Positions 45,735-55,529 are shown, counted from the first letter of the stretch. The stretch is DNA of 64,000 bases from Paraburkholderia sp. SG-MS1 (GCF_012275575.1 NZ_NPIH01000222.1:1-64000); one strand, 5' to 3'. The notes: generated by a model from the letters alone, not told the origin. Made by a program: numbers and translations.

Positions 45735-45871
45735 GAGATTGCCGGTCGGTAGTAAGGAAGCGGTAAAGCGCAGCGAGGTTCCTCTGAAGGAGCGCCGCCA
45801 TCGCGTCAGACGGTTATTTTATAATGGCTCGATTGCCCTTTTCGATTTCTCTCTTTTTCGGCGGATTTTCC

Positions 45872-46297
45872 GTGAAGTTTTTCACTGATTACACAAACCT
45901 TGTACTGATCGCGATCGTCCTCATCTCCGGTGGGTTGCTGCTGTGGCCGACGATCAGCCGGCGCGGCCGCGGTGGCCTGTCGGCCGCTGAAGCCACCCAA
46001 CTGATCAACCGGCGCAATGCGGCGGTCATCGATCTTCGTTCGTCAGCCGACTTCTCCTTGGGCCATTTGCCCTCGGCACGGCACCTTGAATTTGCGGAGT
46101 TGCAAGCGAAGGTCGCGCAACTCGTGAAGAATAAGAGCAACCCGGTGCTGCTGGTGTGTCAGAACGGCCAGCAGTCGAACAAGGCAGCGCGTATCGTGCA
46201 GGATGCGGGATACGCGGAAGTCCACGTTCTCGAAGGCGGTGTCGACGCCTGGCAGAAAGCCGGTATGCCGGTTGTGAAACAAGGAGCAGCCAAGTGA
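45872..46297 (+). CDS. Membrane-anchored rhodanese-like protein
   Basis: 141 aa from GTG 45872 (the ATG 45824 frame adds 16 residues; the GTG fits the conserved N-terminus KFFTDYTNLVLIAIVL and has GGCGGA upstream). One membrane segment precedes a rhodanese domain with the active-site Cys in LVCQNGQQSNKAARI. It likely carries a persulfide group at the membrane surface. Its stop overlaps the grxC start (GTGA), so translation is coupled. Confidence 0.92.
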   Translation: MKFFTDYTNLVLIAIVLISGGLLLWPTISRRGRGGLSAAEATQLINRRNAAVIDLRSSADFSLGHLPSARHLEFAELQAKVAQLVKNKSNPVLLVCQNGQQSNKAARIVQDAGYAEVHVLEGGVDAWQKAGMPVVKQGAAK

Positions 46298-46554
46298 ACA
46301 AAGTGATCATGTACAGCACCCAGGTGTGCCCGTATTGCCAGATGGCCGAACGTCTTTTAAAGTCGCGCGGCGTCGAGCACGTTGAGAAGGTACTGATCGA
46401 CAAGGACCCGGCCCGTCGTGAGGAGATGATGACCCGCACCGGTCGTCGCACGGTGCCGCAGGTGTTCATCGGCGAGACGCATGTCGGCGGGTACGATGAC
46501 CTGTCCGCGCTCGACCGCGCGGGCGGTTTGATGCCGCTGCTCGAAGCCGCCTGA
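46294..46554 (+). CDS. grxC: Glutaredoxin 3
   Basis: 86 aa from GTG 46294. The dithiol site is CPYC in YSTQVCPYCQMAE, the cis-Pro region is TVPQVFIG and the glutathione loop GGYDDL. It reduces disulfides using glutathione, whose synthesis genes are also in this window. It forms an operon with the rhodanese gene and probably with secB, 162 nt further. Confidence 0.96.
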   Translation: MNKVIMYSTQVCPYCQMAERLLKSRGVEHVEKVLIDKDPARREEMMTRTGRRTVPQVFIGETHVGGYDDLSALDRAGGLMPLLEAA

Positions 46555-46716
46555 ATTCGCGCGTCCTCCGCACATCTGCGGATGGCGTGAGCGGGCGGGT
46601 GAAATACACGCTGGCGCGTGCCTGCCCCGCGAGGGCGGCCGGCGCGCCGCAACGATCCGGCGACCCATGGAACCATGGGCCGCCACTATGCATACCTATC
46701 AGGGAATCACTCAATC

Positions 46717-47187
46717 ATGTCCGACGAGAATAACCAGCCGTTCTTCAACATCCAGCGTATCTATTTGAAGGACATGTCGCTCGAGCAGCCGAATTCGCCG
46801 GGCATCTTCCTCGAGCAGGAAATGCCGTCGGTCGAGGTCGAAGTCGACGTGAAGGCCGAGCGTCTCGCCGACACCGTGTTCGAGATCCTCGTGACGGGCA
46901 CTGTCACGGCCAAGGTGTCGGACAAGGTTGCATTTCTGATCGAAGCCAAGCAAGCCGGTATTTTCGACATCCGCAACATCCCCGCAGAGCAGATCGATCC
47001 GCTCGTCGGCATCGCCTGCCCGACGATCCTGTTCCCGTACCTGCGCTCGAACATCGCCGACGCGATCACTCGCGCCGGTTTCCCGCCGATCCACCTCGCC
47101 GAAATCAACTTCCAGGCACTGTACGAGCAACGTCTCGCGCAGATGGGCAGCCAGGAAGGCGCGGCGCAGAACGGCGTGACGCACTAA
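46717..47187 (+). CDS. secB: Protein-export chaperone SecB
   Basis: 156 aa from the ATG at 46717. Typical features are [20 protein letters not shown] at the N-terminus and [20 protein letters not shown], the SecA-contact region. It holds precursors unfolded for SecA in the cytoplasm. gpsA begins 22 nt after its stop. Confidence 0.97.
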   Translation: MSDENNQPFFNIQRIYLKDMSLEQPNSPGIFLEQEMPSVEVEVDVKAERLADTVFEILVTGTVTAKVSDKVAFLIEAKQAGIFDIRNIPAEQIDPLVGIACPTILFPYLRSNIADAITRAGFPPIHLAEINFQALYEQRLAQMGSQEGAAQNGVTH

Positions 47188-47209
47188 GGTGCCGCAAGCA
47201 GTGCCGGCT

Positions 47210-48208
47210 ATGAAGGTTGCTGTCCTCGGCGCCGGCGCATGGGGCACAGCCCTCGCCGGCCATCTGGCCTTACGGCACGACACGGTGTTGTGGGCGCGCG
47301 AGCCCGCGCTCATTGCCGATCTCTGCGCGACGCACGAAAACGCCCGCTACCTGGCGGGCGTTGCTTTGCCGCCCGCGCTTCGCTACGAAGCGGACCTGAA
47401 CGCGGCACTCGACCACGCCCTCGCCGATGACGCGCTATGCGTCGTCGCCACCCCCGTGGCCGGCCTGCGTGGGCTGCTTCGAACGATGCGCGACGCCGGC
47501 AAGGTGCCTGCGCACCTGGTGTGGTTGTGCAAGGGCTTCGAAGCCGATTCGCAGTTGCTGCCGCATCAAGTGGTCGCGGCCGAGCTGCCGGCGCACGGCA
47601 GCAACGGCGTGCTGTCCGGTCCGAGCTTCGCGCGCGAAGTCGGGCAGGGCTTACCGGTCGCATTGACGATCGCCAGCGCGTCGGCGGCATGCCGCGAGAA
47701 CACGGTTGCCGCGTTTCATCACGACGCCATGCGCATCTATACCGGCGACGACGTCGTCGGCGTGGAAGTGGGCGGAGCGGTGAAGAACGTGTTGGCCATT
47801 GCAACGGGAATTGCCGACGGTCTCGGGCTCGGTCTCAATGCACGCGCGGCGCTGATCACGCGCGGCCTGGCCGAAATGTCGCGCCTCGGCGTGACGCTCG
47901 GTGGACGGGTGGAGACGTTCACCGGCCTGACCGGTCTCGGCGATCTGATCCTGACCGCGACCGGCGACCTGTCGCGCAATCGCACGGTTGGCGTGCAACT
48001 CGCCGCAGGCCGCACGCTCGACGACATTCTCGGTGCCCTGGGTCACGTGGCCGAGGGTGTCCGCTGCGCGCAAGCGGTTCTCGCAAGTGCCCGCGCGCAC
48101 GCGATCGAGATGCCGATCACGCAAGCGGTGTGCGCCGTGCTATTCGACGGCGTGGCGCCTCGCGACGCCGTCAGCGCCCTGCTGCGGCGCGATTCGAAGG
48201 CTGAATAG
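47210..48208 (+). CDS. gpsA: Glycerol-3-phosphate dehydrogenase (NAD(P)+)
   Basis: 332 aa from the ATG at 47210; the GTG at 47189 is the alternative but the Rossmann fold starts right at [17 protein letters not shown]. The catalytic Lys is in [14 protein letters not shown], and TGLGDLILT is typical. It reduces dihydroxyacetone phosphate to glycerol 3-phosphate for phospholipid synthesis. The secB-gpsA pairing is conserved. Confidence 0.96.
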   Translation: MKVAVLGAGAWGTALAGHLALRHDTVLWAREPALIADLCATHENARYLAGVALPPALRYEADLNAALDHALADDALCVVATPVAGLRGLLRTMRDAGKVPAHLVWLCKGFEADSQLLPHQVVAAELPAHGSNGVLSGPSFAREVGQGLPVALTIASASAACRENTVAAFHHDAMRIYTGDDVVGVEVGGAVKNVLAIATGIADGLGLGLNARAALITRGLAEMSRLGVTLGGRVETFTGLTGLGDLILTATGDLSRNRTVGVQLAAGRTLDDILGALGHVAEGVRCAQAVLASARAHAIEMPITQAVCAVLFDGVAPRDAVSALLRRDSKAE

Positions 48209-48318
48209 TTGCTGTTCTGAATCGATCCGTTTCAGCCGTTTAGCGCGTCACTGCGTTGAACGGCTGCCCTTTATCGCTGTCCACGTTTTTATCGACGCTT
48301 CGGATCAGCGAGGTTCCC

Positions 48319-48867
48319 ATGCTCACGGTCAATGCCTGCACGCTGGAAGCGCGTGTGGTCGACATCACCACGCTTGCCGTGGACGCGATCGTCAACGCTG
48401 CCAATACGTCGCTGCTGGGCGGCGGCGGTGTGGACGGCGCGATTCATCGCGCAGCCGGCCGCGACTTGTTGCGCGAATGTGAAATGCTCGGTGGTTGCGC
48501 GACCGGCGACGCCAAGCTCACCCACGGTTACCGCTTGCCGGCCAAACATGTGATCCACGCGGTCGGGCCGGTATGGCGGGGTGGGGCGCACGGCGAAGCC
48601 GATCTGCTCGCCTCCTGCTATCAGCGCTCGCTCGAGGTGGCGCGCGAGGCGCAGTGCAGGAGCATTGCGTTTCCCGCGATCAGTTGTGGCATCTACCGAT
48701 TCCCCGCCGACGACGCGGTGCGGATCGCGCTCGCAACGGTGCTCGACACCTTGCCGCGCGCGCCGAACATCGAACAGGTGGTGTTCGCCTGTTTCGACGA
48801 CGCGATGTTCGCGCGCTACGAGGCCGAATTGAAGCGCCGTCAGGCGCCGCCCTCGAAGCCGGCCTGA
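48319..48867 (+). CDS. Macrodomain protein (O-acetyl-ADP-ribose deacetylase type)
   Basis: 182 aa from the ATG at 48319. The macrodomain motifs are [22 protein letters not shown] (split; the N-A-A-N and G-G-V-D-G parts) and [12 protein letters not shown]. It matches the YmdB/MacroD class that hydrolyses O-acetyl-ADP-ribose or mono-ADP-ribose on proteins. Its end overlaps the convergent trmL gene by 28 nt. Confidence 0.93.
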   Translation: MLTVNACTLEARVVDITTLAVDAIVNAANTSLLGGGGVDGAIHRAAGRDLLRECEMLGGCATGDAKLTHGYRLPAKHVIHAVGPVWRGGAHGEADLLASCYQRSLEVAREAQCRSIAFPAISCGIYRFPADDAVRIALATVLDTLPRAPNIEQVVFACFDDAMFARYEAELKRRQAPPSKPA

Positions 48868-49310
48868 CGCCAGGCCTCGAACACCACCACCGCGACGGTA
48901 TTCGACAGGTTCAGGCTGCGGTTGCCCGGGCGCATCGGCAGGCGCACGCGCTGCTCGTTCGCGAACTCGTCGAGCACCGCTTCGGGCAGGCCGCGCGTTT
49001 CGGCGCCGAACACGAACCAGTCGCCCGCCTGAAACGCATGCTCGTGAAAGCGGCCAGAGCCGCGCGTGGTGAACGCGAACATGCGCGCCGGATCCGGCGT
49101 TTCTTTGGCGACGAACGCGGCCCAATCGGCATGCACGTTCATTTGCGCATACTCGTGATAGTCGAGGCCGGCACGGCGCAGCTTGGCGTCGTCGAGCGGA
49201 AAGCCGAGCGGCTCGATCAGATGCAGCCGCGCGCCGGTGTTGGCGCACAGGCGAATCACGTTGCCGGTGTTCGGCGGAATTTCCGGTTCTACGAGAACGA
49301 CATTGAACAT
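48840..49310 (-). CDS. trmL: tRNA (cytidine/uridine-34-2'-O)-methyltransferase
   Basis: 156 aa. It is a minimal SPOUT methyltransferase: [20 protein letters not shown] at the start, [11 protein letters not shown] and the C-terminal knot [19 protein letters not shown]. It methylates the wobble nucleotide of tRNA-Leu. It lies 19 nt downstream of comF on the same strand. Confidence 0.95.
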   Translation of the reverse strand: MFNVVLVEPEIPPNTGNVIRLCANTGARLHLIEPLGFPLDDAKLRRAGLDYHEYAQMNVHADWAAFVAKETPDPARMFAFTTRGSGRFHEHAFQAGDWFVFGAETRGLPEAVLDEFANEQRVRLPMRPGNRSLNLSNTVAVVVFEAWRQAGFEGGA

Positions 49311-49328
49311 AGTGAGGCCAGGTAAAGA

Positions 49329-50030
49329 CTAGTTTTTCGGTGTGCGCAGCGCGACGAAGTTCGTGACGCGCCGTGCACCGGCAGCTTTTAGCGTACGGGC
49401 GAGCGCTTCGAGCGTCGCGCCGGTCGTCATCACATCGTCGACCACGCCGACGTGCAGTCCGCGCACGGCCCGTGCGACCTGAAATGCGCGGCCGACGTTC
49501 AGCCGGCGCGCGTCTAGGTCGAGCCGCGATTGCGGTGCGGTGTGGATCACGCGACGCAGCAAGGTGGCGTCGCTGCGCACGTCGAGCGTGCGGGCCAACG
49601 GCCTGGCGATCTGCCATGCCTGGTTGTAGCCGCGCTCGGTGAGACGCTGGTACGCCAGCGGCACCGGCGCGATCACGTCGGGGTGCTCGGACTCATCTTG
49701 CCAGGCGTCCTGCGCAAGGCGCGCGAGACGCTGCGCGAATTCCTGCGCCAGCATCAGCCGGGCGCGAAATTTCAGGCCGACCGCGAGCGTGTCGAGCGGT
49801 GCGCGATAGTCGGCGAGTGCGAAGGTCGCATCGAACGGCGGCGCTTCGGCGACGCAATCCGCACAGCGATATCGCGCACGAGCGGCCCATCGCGTTGCCG
49901 GCAAGGGCACCGCGCATGCCGTGCATCGCAACCGGCTCTCGTTCCAGTAGGCTTCGTCGCAACCGGTGCACAACGTCTTATGCGACAAATTGCCGCAGAG
50001 TGCGCAGAGGTTCGGCAACGCCGCGTGCAT
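49329..50030 (-). CDS. comF: ComF family phosphoribosyltransferase-like protein
   Basis: 233 aa from the ATG at 50030. Zinc-finger Cys pairs (CALC, CTGC, CTAC, CADC) at the N-terminus are followed by a PRTase-like domain with the PRPP loop VGVVDDVMTTGATL. ComF is needed for natural DNA uptake in several species; together with comM it suggests competence capacity. It is divergent from the methyltransferase gene at 50198. Confidence 0.9.
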   Translation of the reverse strand: MHAALPNLCALCGNLSHKTLCTGCDEAYWNESRLRCTACAVPLPATRWAARARYRCADCVAEAPPFDATFALADYRAPLDTLAVGLKFRARLMLAQEFAQRLARLAQDAWQDESEHPDVIAPVPLAYQRLTERGYNQAWQIARPLARTLDVRSDATLLRRVIHTAPQSRLDLDARRLNVGRAFQVARAVRGLHVGVVDDVMTTGATLEALARTLKAAGARRVTNFVALRTPKN

Positions 50031-50197
50031 CACGCGCGGCCATGCCAAATGCAAGCCGCATGTGAAACGCGCAAATCTGCCGCGCGCAGACGAAGAAAAT
50101 GGTCGGATTGGCACAAGTGGACGCCCGCGAAGGCCTTTCACACTGAATGGAAGGAAGCGAACGAGTATACTTCGTGCTCTACGCCAGCACGACACTC

Positions 50198-51163
50198 ATG
50201 CCCCCAACTTCCGCTCAATCAGGCCGTCCGGCCTATGATTCACGGCGCCTCCGGCGTATTTTCGACCGCCGCGCCGCACGGTTCGACGAGGTTGCGTTCC
50301 TGCCGCGCGAGATCGCGCAACGCATGCGCGAGCGTCTCGACTACATCAAGGTCGCGCCGTCGAGCGTGCTCGACGCGGGCTGCGGTTCGGGCGAAGACAT
50401 CCCCGCGCTGCGCGAGCGCTTTCCCGAAGCGCCGGTGTTCGGCTCCGATCTGTCGCACGGCATGCTGACGCGTGCACTCCATCACGATGGCGGCGACACG
50501 AGCTGGCGGCGCTTTCTGCCGGCCTCGCTCGGCAAGGCGCTCGGCGCCCGCGGTCCGCGCTTCGCGCAAGCCGACTTCTCCGCGCTGCCGTTCGCGGCCG
50601 GCGCCTTCGAATTCATCTGGTCCAATCTCGCGCTGCACTGGCACTCGCGGCCCGATCTCGTGTTCCCGGAATGGCAGCGCGTGTTGAAGGTCAATGGCCT
50701 GCTGATGTTCAGCACGCTCGGCCCCGACACGCTCAAGGAATTGCGCGGCGCCTACGCCGAAGTCGAAGCCGCGCACGGCGTCGCCTCGCGCAAGCACGTG
50801 ATCGACTTTGTCGATATGCACGACCTCGGCGACATGCTGGTCGAAAGCGGCTTCGAAATTCCGGTGATGGACCAGGAAGTGCTCACCATCACCTATAAGT
50901 CGCCCGGATCGTTGCTTGCTGACGTGCGCCGTTGGGGCGCGTATCCGTTCGAACGCGAAGCGTCCGCGAGTGCGGCCGCGCGCAGGCTGCACAACGCGTT
51001 GCTGGCGGCGCTCGAAGCCCGTCGCCGGGCCGACGGCACGATCGCGCTGACCTTTGAGGTGATCTATGGGCACGCATGGAAAGCGGTGCCGCGCACGACA
51101 GCCGAAGGGCATGGGATCGTCCGCATCGAGGACATCGGACGGGGCTCATCGAGGAATCGTTGA
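50198..51163 (+). CDS. BioC-like SAM-dependent methyltransferase
   Basis: 321 aa from the ATG at 50198. The SAM-binding region is SVLDAGCGSGEDIPAL, and FDRRAARFDE at the N-terminus and MFSTLGPDTLKELR are BioC-like. BioC methylates malonyl-ACP to start biotin synthesis, and this class is the usual Burkholderia BioC. No other bio gene is adjacent, so the role is inferred from resemblance. Confidence 0.85.
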   Translation: MPPTSAQSGRPAYDSRRLRRIFDRRAARFDEVAFLPREIAQRMRERLDYIKVAPSSVLDAGCGSGEDIPALRERFPEAPVFGSDLSHGMLTRALHHDGGDTSWRRFLPASLGKALGARGPRFAQADFSALPFAAGAFEFIWSNLALHWHSRPDLVFPEWQRVLKVNGLLMFSTLGPDTLKELRGAYAEVEAAHGVASRKHVIDFVDMHDLGDMLVESGFEIPVMDQEVLTITYKSPGSLLADVRRWGAYPFEREASASAAARRLHNALLAALEARRRADGTIALTFEVIYGHAWKAVPRTTAEGHGIVRIEDIGRGSSRNR

Positions 51164-51280
51164 AGCGGTAAAGACGAGGTCTGTTATGTCTGAAATTTGC
51201 ACATCGAAAGACCCGCAAAAGGCGGGTCAAAACGGCGCTAAGGCTTGTCGCGCCTGGCTTGCGGGCCAATCGGGGCTTGC

Positions 51281-51309
51281 TTGTGGATGCTATGGATCGC
51301 GCCTATAAT
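51281..51309 (+). promoter_or_regulatory. Candidate sigma70 promoter of the cox operon
   Basis: TTGTGG (51281-51286) and a perfect TATAAT (51304-51309) are 17 nt apart. The predicted start near 51316 gives a leader of about 110 nt before the DUF2244 gene. Confidence 0.55.
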
Positions 51310-51424
51310 GCGTCAGTTTGTCGTCCGGAGTTCCCACATTTGGGGCGGCAGGCCCGAGGCGTAGGGTTCAACATGCGGTGTCGCGGTAGAGGGTTCGCGC
51401 GGCCGGAATCGACGGCCGCAGGGA

Positions 51425-51931
51425 ATGGCCGAAGTTGGCGATTCGCAGGAGACAGCGGTGGGCGCATCAGATCTGCTGGCGGGTTCAGAACCGGTTCTCA
51501 AAGACTGGACGATGAAGCGCAACTGTTCGATATCACCCCGGCAGTTCATCTGTCTCTACGTTTCGCTTGCGCTGTTCTCGTTGGCAATTGCTTTCATGCT
51601 GGTTCTGGTCGGCGCCTGGCTGGTGTTGCCGTTCACCGGTATCGAATTGCTTGCGGTGGGCATCGCCTTTGCCATTTATGCGCGTCATGCTGTCGATTAC
51701 GAACGTATCCGGTTGTTCCAAAGCCGGTTAGTCATCGAACAGGTGAGCGCCGAGCAGCTCACGCAGTTTGAATTCAATCCGCGCTGGGTGCGGATCGAGC
51801 CGGGCGCAACGCCGCGTGACCAGATCAAACTGGTCTCGCGCGGCCAGACGATCATGATCGGGCAACATCTCGCGCAGTATCGGCGCGCGCAGTTCGCAGG
51901 CGAATTGCGTATGTGGCTCTCCCGCTGTTAG
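51425..51931 (+). CDS. DUF2244 integral membrane protein
   Basis: 168 aa. After about 35 soluble residues, two membrane helices (around residues 42-90) and a C-terminal soluble domain with GQTIMIGQHL match DUF2244. The family lies beside cytochrome c oxidase genes in many proteobacteria, as here, 90 nt before coxB. A role in oxidase assembly is inferred from that context only. Confidence 0.88.
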   Translation: MAEVGDSQETAVGASDLLAGSEPVLKDWTMKRNCSISPRQFICLYVSLALFSLAIAFMLVLVGAWLVLPFTGIELLAVGIAFAIYARHAVDYERIRLFQSRLVIEQVSAEQLTQFEFNPRWVRIEPGATPRDQIKLVSRGQTIMIGQHLAQYRRAQFAGELRMWLSRC

Positions 51932-52021
51932 GTGGGGCGAGTCACGCGGCGTTCAAGGGGAGTGCGAGAGAGGCTGTCAGCGGGGTCGAGGGTTTGAATG
52001 GAAAATTTGGGTAAGGAAGCT

Positions 52022-53620
52022 ATGAAAACAATCAAGCGAGCGCTCATGAGCGTGCTGGCGATGAGCGGACTGCTTTTCGCCGGTGCCGCCCTGGCAGTGG
52101 GCGATGCTCCGGGCGGCCCTGCCGTCAACGCGATCAATCTCCAGCCGCCTGCGACGAGAATCGCCGAGGAGCTCTTCAGCCTCCACATGTTCATGCTGGC
52201 TCTTTGCACGGTGATCTTTGTCGGCGTGTTCGCCGTCATGTTCTATTCGATCTTCGCGCACCGCAAATCGAAGGGCCACAAGGCTTCGAATTTCCACGAA
52301 AGCACCACCGTCGAAATCATCTGGACGATCGTGCCGTTCGTCATCGTCGTGCTGATGGCGCTGCCCGCCACGCGCACCGTCGTCGCGATGAAAGACACCA
52401 CGAACGCCGACCTCACGATCAAGGTCACCGGCTACCAGTGGAAATGGGGCTACGACTACGTGAAGGGTCCGGGCGAGGGTATCAACTTCCTGTCCACCCT
52501 GGCTACGCCGCGCGCGGAAACCGATGGCCACAAGCCGATTTCCACGCTGTATCTGCAGGAAGTCGACAATCCGCTGGTCGTTCCGGTCGACAAGAAAATC
52601 CGCATCATCACCACCGCGAACGACGTGGTCCACTCCTGGTACGTGCCGGCCTTTGGCGTGAAGCAGGACGCGATTCCGGGTTTCGTGCGCGACACGTGGT
52701 TCAAGGCTAACCGGATTGGCACGTTCCGCGGCTTCTGTACCGAGCTGTGCGGCAAGGAACACGCGTTCATGCCGGTAGTGGTCGAAGTGCTCTCCGCCGA
52801 CGACTACGCGAAGTGGGTCGACGCCCAGAAGAAGAAAATGGCCGCCGGCCAGGACGATCCGAACAAGACCTACACGATGGCCGAGCTGATGGAGCGCGGC
52901 GGCAAGGTGTACGCGGCGAACTGCGCGGTCTGCCACCAGCCGACCGGCAAGGGCGCAGGCGCCTTCCCGGCGCTCGACGGCAGCAAGATCGCCAACGGCG
53001 CGATCGCCGAGCACGTGAGCCTCGTGCTGAAGGGCAAGAACGCGATGCCTTCGTGGGCGCCGACGTTGAACGACGTCGAAATCGCATCGGTGGTCACGTA
53101 CGAGCGCAACTCGTGGGGCAACCACACCGGCGACATTCTCCAGCCGAAGCAGGTTGCGGATGCCCGCAACGGCAAGCTGCCGGAAGGCGGCAACCATCTG
53201 GCCGACGCGGGTGCCGCAGCCAGCAGTGCGACGGCGGCTTCGGGCGCGGCTTCAGGAGCGGAAGCTGCTGCGGCAGGTTCGGACAGCGCGGCGGCAACGT
53301 CGGCTGCGCTGCCGGCGAGCATCTACTTTGAGACGGGCAAGAGCACGCTGCCGGCCGACGCGCAAGCGGCGGTCGACGCGGCCGCCGCCTACGCGAAGGC
53401 GCACCCGGACGCGAAATTCACGCTGTCGGGCTTCACCGATGCCACCGGTTCCGCCGACCTCAACGCGAAGCTCGCGAAGAGTCGTGCCGAAGCCGTGCGC
53501 GACGCACTGAAAGCAGCCGGCATTGCCGAAGACCACATCATTTTGAAGAAGCCGGAAACGATCACGGGCGGCACCGACGCGAAAGAAGCCCGGCGTGTTC
53601 AGATCACCCCGGCTGCCTGA
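52022..53620 (+). CDS. coxB: Cytochrome c oxidase subunit II with cytochrome c and OmpA-type domains
   Basis: 532 aa from the ATG at 52022, chosen for the AAGGAAG site and signal peptide; the ATG at 51998 would add eight residues. Two membrane helices are followed by the CuA domain (Cys 239 and Cys 243 in CTELCGKEH, and His in VVHSWYVP), a class I cytochrome c domain (CAVCH at 301-305, axial Met in NAMPSWAP), an Ala-rich linker of about 55 residues, and an OmpA-like domain at about 433-532. The latter keeps Asp 473 and Arg 488, spaced 15 as in peptidoglycan-binding OmpA proteins. Subunit II receives electrons from cytochrome c for the aa3 oxidase. Confidence 0.95.
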   Translation: MKTIKRALMSVLAMSGLLFAGAALAVGDAPGGPAVNAINLQPPATRIAEELFSLHMFMLALCTVIFVGVFAVMFYSIFAHRKSKGHKASNFHESTTVEIIWTIVPFVIVVLMALPATRTVVAMKDTTNADLTIKVTGYQWKWGYDYVKGPGEGINFLSTLATPRAETDGHKPISTLYLQEVDNPLVVPVDKKIRIITTANDVVHSWYVPAFGVKQDAIPGFVRDTWFKANRIGTFRGFCTELCGKEHAFMPVVVEVLSADDYAKWVDAQKKKMAAGQDDPNKTYTMAELMERGGKVYAANCAVCHQPTGKGAGAFPALDGSKIANGAIAEHVSLVLKGKNAMPSWAPTLNDVEIASVVTYERNSWGNHTGDILQPKQVADARNGKLPEGGNHLADAGAAASSATAASGAASGAEAAAAGSDSAAATSAALPASIYFETGKSTLPADAQAAVDAAAAYAKAHPDAKFTLSGFTDATGSADLNAKLAKSRAEAVRDALKAAGIAEDHIILKKPETITGGTDAKEARRVQITPAA

Positions 53621-53664
53621 CGTGTTCATGATCAGCACCGCAGAATTCGCTTTAGGAGATTGTC

Positions 53665-55278
53665 ATGTCTAGCATCGGACACGATGTAGTCGCGGGCCAC
53701 GAGCACGTGCACGGCGACCATGCCCACGAAACGCCGCATGGCTGGCGCCGTTGGCTGTTCGCAACCAATCACAAGGACATCGGTACGCTGTACCTGATCT
53801 TCTCGTTCACCATGTTCCTCTCGGGGGGCGTGATGGCGCTGGCGATCCGTGCCGAGCTGTTTGAACCGGGTCTGCAGATCATGCGTCCCGAGTTCTTCAA
53901 CCAGTTGACCACCATGCACGGCCTGATCATGGTGTTCGGCGCGATCATGCCGGCCTTCGTCGGTTTCGCGAACTGGATGGTGCCGCTGCAGATCGGCGCA
54001 TCGGACATGGCTTTCGCGCGGATGAACAACTTCAGCTTCTGGCTGCTGCCGGTGGCGGCGGTGCTGCTGGTCGGTTCGTTCTTCTCGCCGGGCGGCGCAA
54101 CTGCCGCGGGCTGGACGCTCTACGCACCGTTGTCCACGCAGATGGGTCCGGGCATGGACTTCGCGATTTTCGCGGTCCACCTGATGGGTGCTTCGTCGAT
54201 CATGGGCGGCATCAACATCGTCGTGACGATCCTGAACATGCGCGCACCCGGCCTGACGCTGATGAAAATGCCGATGTTCGTGTGGACGTGGCTGATCACC
54301 GCGTACCTGCTGATCGCCGTGATGCCGGTTCTGGCTGGCGCGATCACGATGGTGCTGTTCGACCGTCACTTCGGCACGTCGTTCTTCAATGCGGCAGGCG
54401 GCGGCGACCCGGTGATGTACCAGCACATCTTCTGGTTCTTCGGGCACCCCGAGGTGTACATCATGATCTTGCCGGCGTTCGGGATCGTGTCGCAGGTGAT
54501 TCCGGCATTCTCGCGCAAGCCGCTGTTCGGCTATAGCTCGATGGTGTACGCCACCGCGTCGATCGCGATTCTGTCGTTCATGGTCTGGGCGCACCACATG
54601 TTCACGACCGGCATGCCGGTGACGGGCCAGCTGTTCTTCATGTACGCGACGATGCTGATCGCGGTACCCACCGGCGTGAAGGTGTTCAACTGGGTCGCGA
54701 CGATGTGGCGCGGTTCGTTGAGCTTCGAAACGCCGATGCTGTTCGCAGTCGGCTTTCTGCTGGTGTTCACGTTCGGTGGTCTGTCGGGTCTGATGTTGGC
54801 CATGGCGCCGCTCGACATCCAGTACCACGGCACCTACTTCGTGGTCGCGCATTTCCACTACGTGCTGGTGGCGGGTTCTCTCTTCGCGCTGTTCTCCGGT
54901 TGGTACTACTGGGCGCCGAAGTGGACCGGCTGGATGTACAACGAAACGCGCGGCAAGATCCACTTCTGGGCGTCGATGTTCTTCTTCAACCTCGCGTTCC
55001 TGCCGATGCACTTTGTCGGTCTCGCCGGTATGCCGCGCCGTTATGCCGACTACCCGGCACAGTTCACCGACTGGAACCAGGTCATCTCGATCGGTGCGTT
55101 CGGCTTCGGCCTCGCGCAGGTCTACTTCCTCTTCGCGGTTGCGCTGCCGGCCTACCGTGGCGGCGGCGAACACGAAGAAGCCGGCGACAAGCCGTGGGAC
55201 GGCGCAACGGGCCTCGAGTGGACCGTGCCGAGCCCGGCTCCGTTCCACACGTTTGAACATCCGCCGACGGTCGAATAA
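53665..55278 (+). CDS. ctaD: Cytochrome c oxidase subunit I
   Basis: 537 aa, 12 membrane segments. Heme and CuB ligands and channels are seen in FGHPEVYI, VWAHHMFTTGM and VVAHFHYVL; the D-channel Asp-Asn motif region is FANWMVPLQIGASDMAF. It is the catalytic subunit that reduces oxygen to water and pumps protons. It follows coxB by 44 nt. Confidence 0.98.
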   Translation: MSSIGHDVVAGHEHVHGDHAHETPHGWRRWLFATNHKDIGTLYLIFSFTMFLSGGVMALAIRAELFEPGLQIMRPEFFNQLTTMHGLIMVFGAIMPAFVGFANWMVPLQIGASDMAFARMNNFSFWLLPVAAVLLVGSFFSPGGATAAGWTLYAPLSTQMGPGMDFAIFAVHLMGASSIMGGINIVVTILNMRAPGLTLMKMPMFVWTWLITAYLLIAVMPVLAGAITMVLFDRHFGTSFFNAAGGGDPVMYQHIFWFFGHPEVYIMILPAFGIVSQVIPAFSRKPLFGYSSMVYATASIAILSFMVWAHHMFTTGMPVTGQLFFMYATMLIAVPTGVKVFNWVATMWRGSLSFETPMLFAVGFLLVFTFGGLSGLMLAMAPLDIQYHGTYFVVAHFHYVLVAGSLFALFSGWYYWAPKWTGWMYNETRGKIHFWASMFFFNLAFLPMHFVGLAGMPRRYADYPAQFTDWNQVISIGAFGFGLAQVYFLFAVALPAYRGGGEHEEAGDKPWDGATGLEWTVPSPAPFHTFEHPPTVE

Positions 55279-55394
55279 AGGTCTTCGGCGAGATGCCCGG
55301 CTCCGGCGTCGCATGACTGCGTCGCGAGGAACCGGGCACCCGTCGGGCGGCGGCCGCAACTCGCCAGTCACGGAAAGTATTCAGAAAGTCGAGC

Positions 55395-55529
55395 ATGACG
55401 CGCAATCCACAGGAACGACGTACACCGGAGCAGATCCGCGCGGGCAACAGGCGAATAGGTCTTGTGATGCTGGCCGTCGCAGCGATCTTTTTCGCGAGCG
55501 TCATCATCAAGCAGTGCTGGTTCGCCTGA
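55395..55529 (+). CDS. Small cytochrome oxidase assembly-type protein, 44 aa
   Basis: I read this ORF from ATG 55395 to TGA 55527-55529. It begins with about 18 hydrophilic, basic residues (MTRNPQERRTPEQIRAGNRR) and then has a single membrane helix (LVMLAVAAIFFASVIIKQ) and ends CWFA. A small protein of this type between ctaD and ctaG is conserved in Burkholderiales and is named for oxidase assembly from its position. Function has not been shown as far as I know. Confidence 0.75.
   Translation: MTRNPQERRTPEQIRAGNRRIGLVMLAVAAIFFASVIIKQCWFA

Noticed and set aside
51210-51228. Hairpin GACCCGC/GCGGGTC as terminator of the methyltransferase gene
   Set aside because: It has a good 7-bp stem but no T run follows on the plus strand, and the minus strand has only three T. 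I do not list it as a terminator.
53632-55371. 579-residue open frame on the minus strand
   Set aside because: It is antisense to ctaD, which has all heme and copper ligands. The composition is Arg/His-rich, typical of shadow frames in GC-rich DNA.
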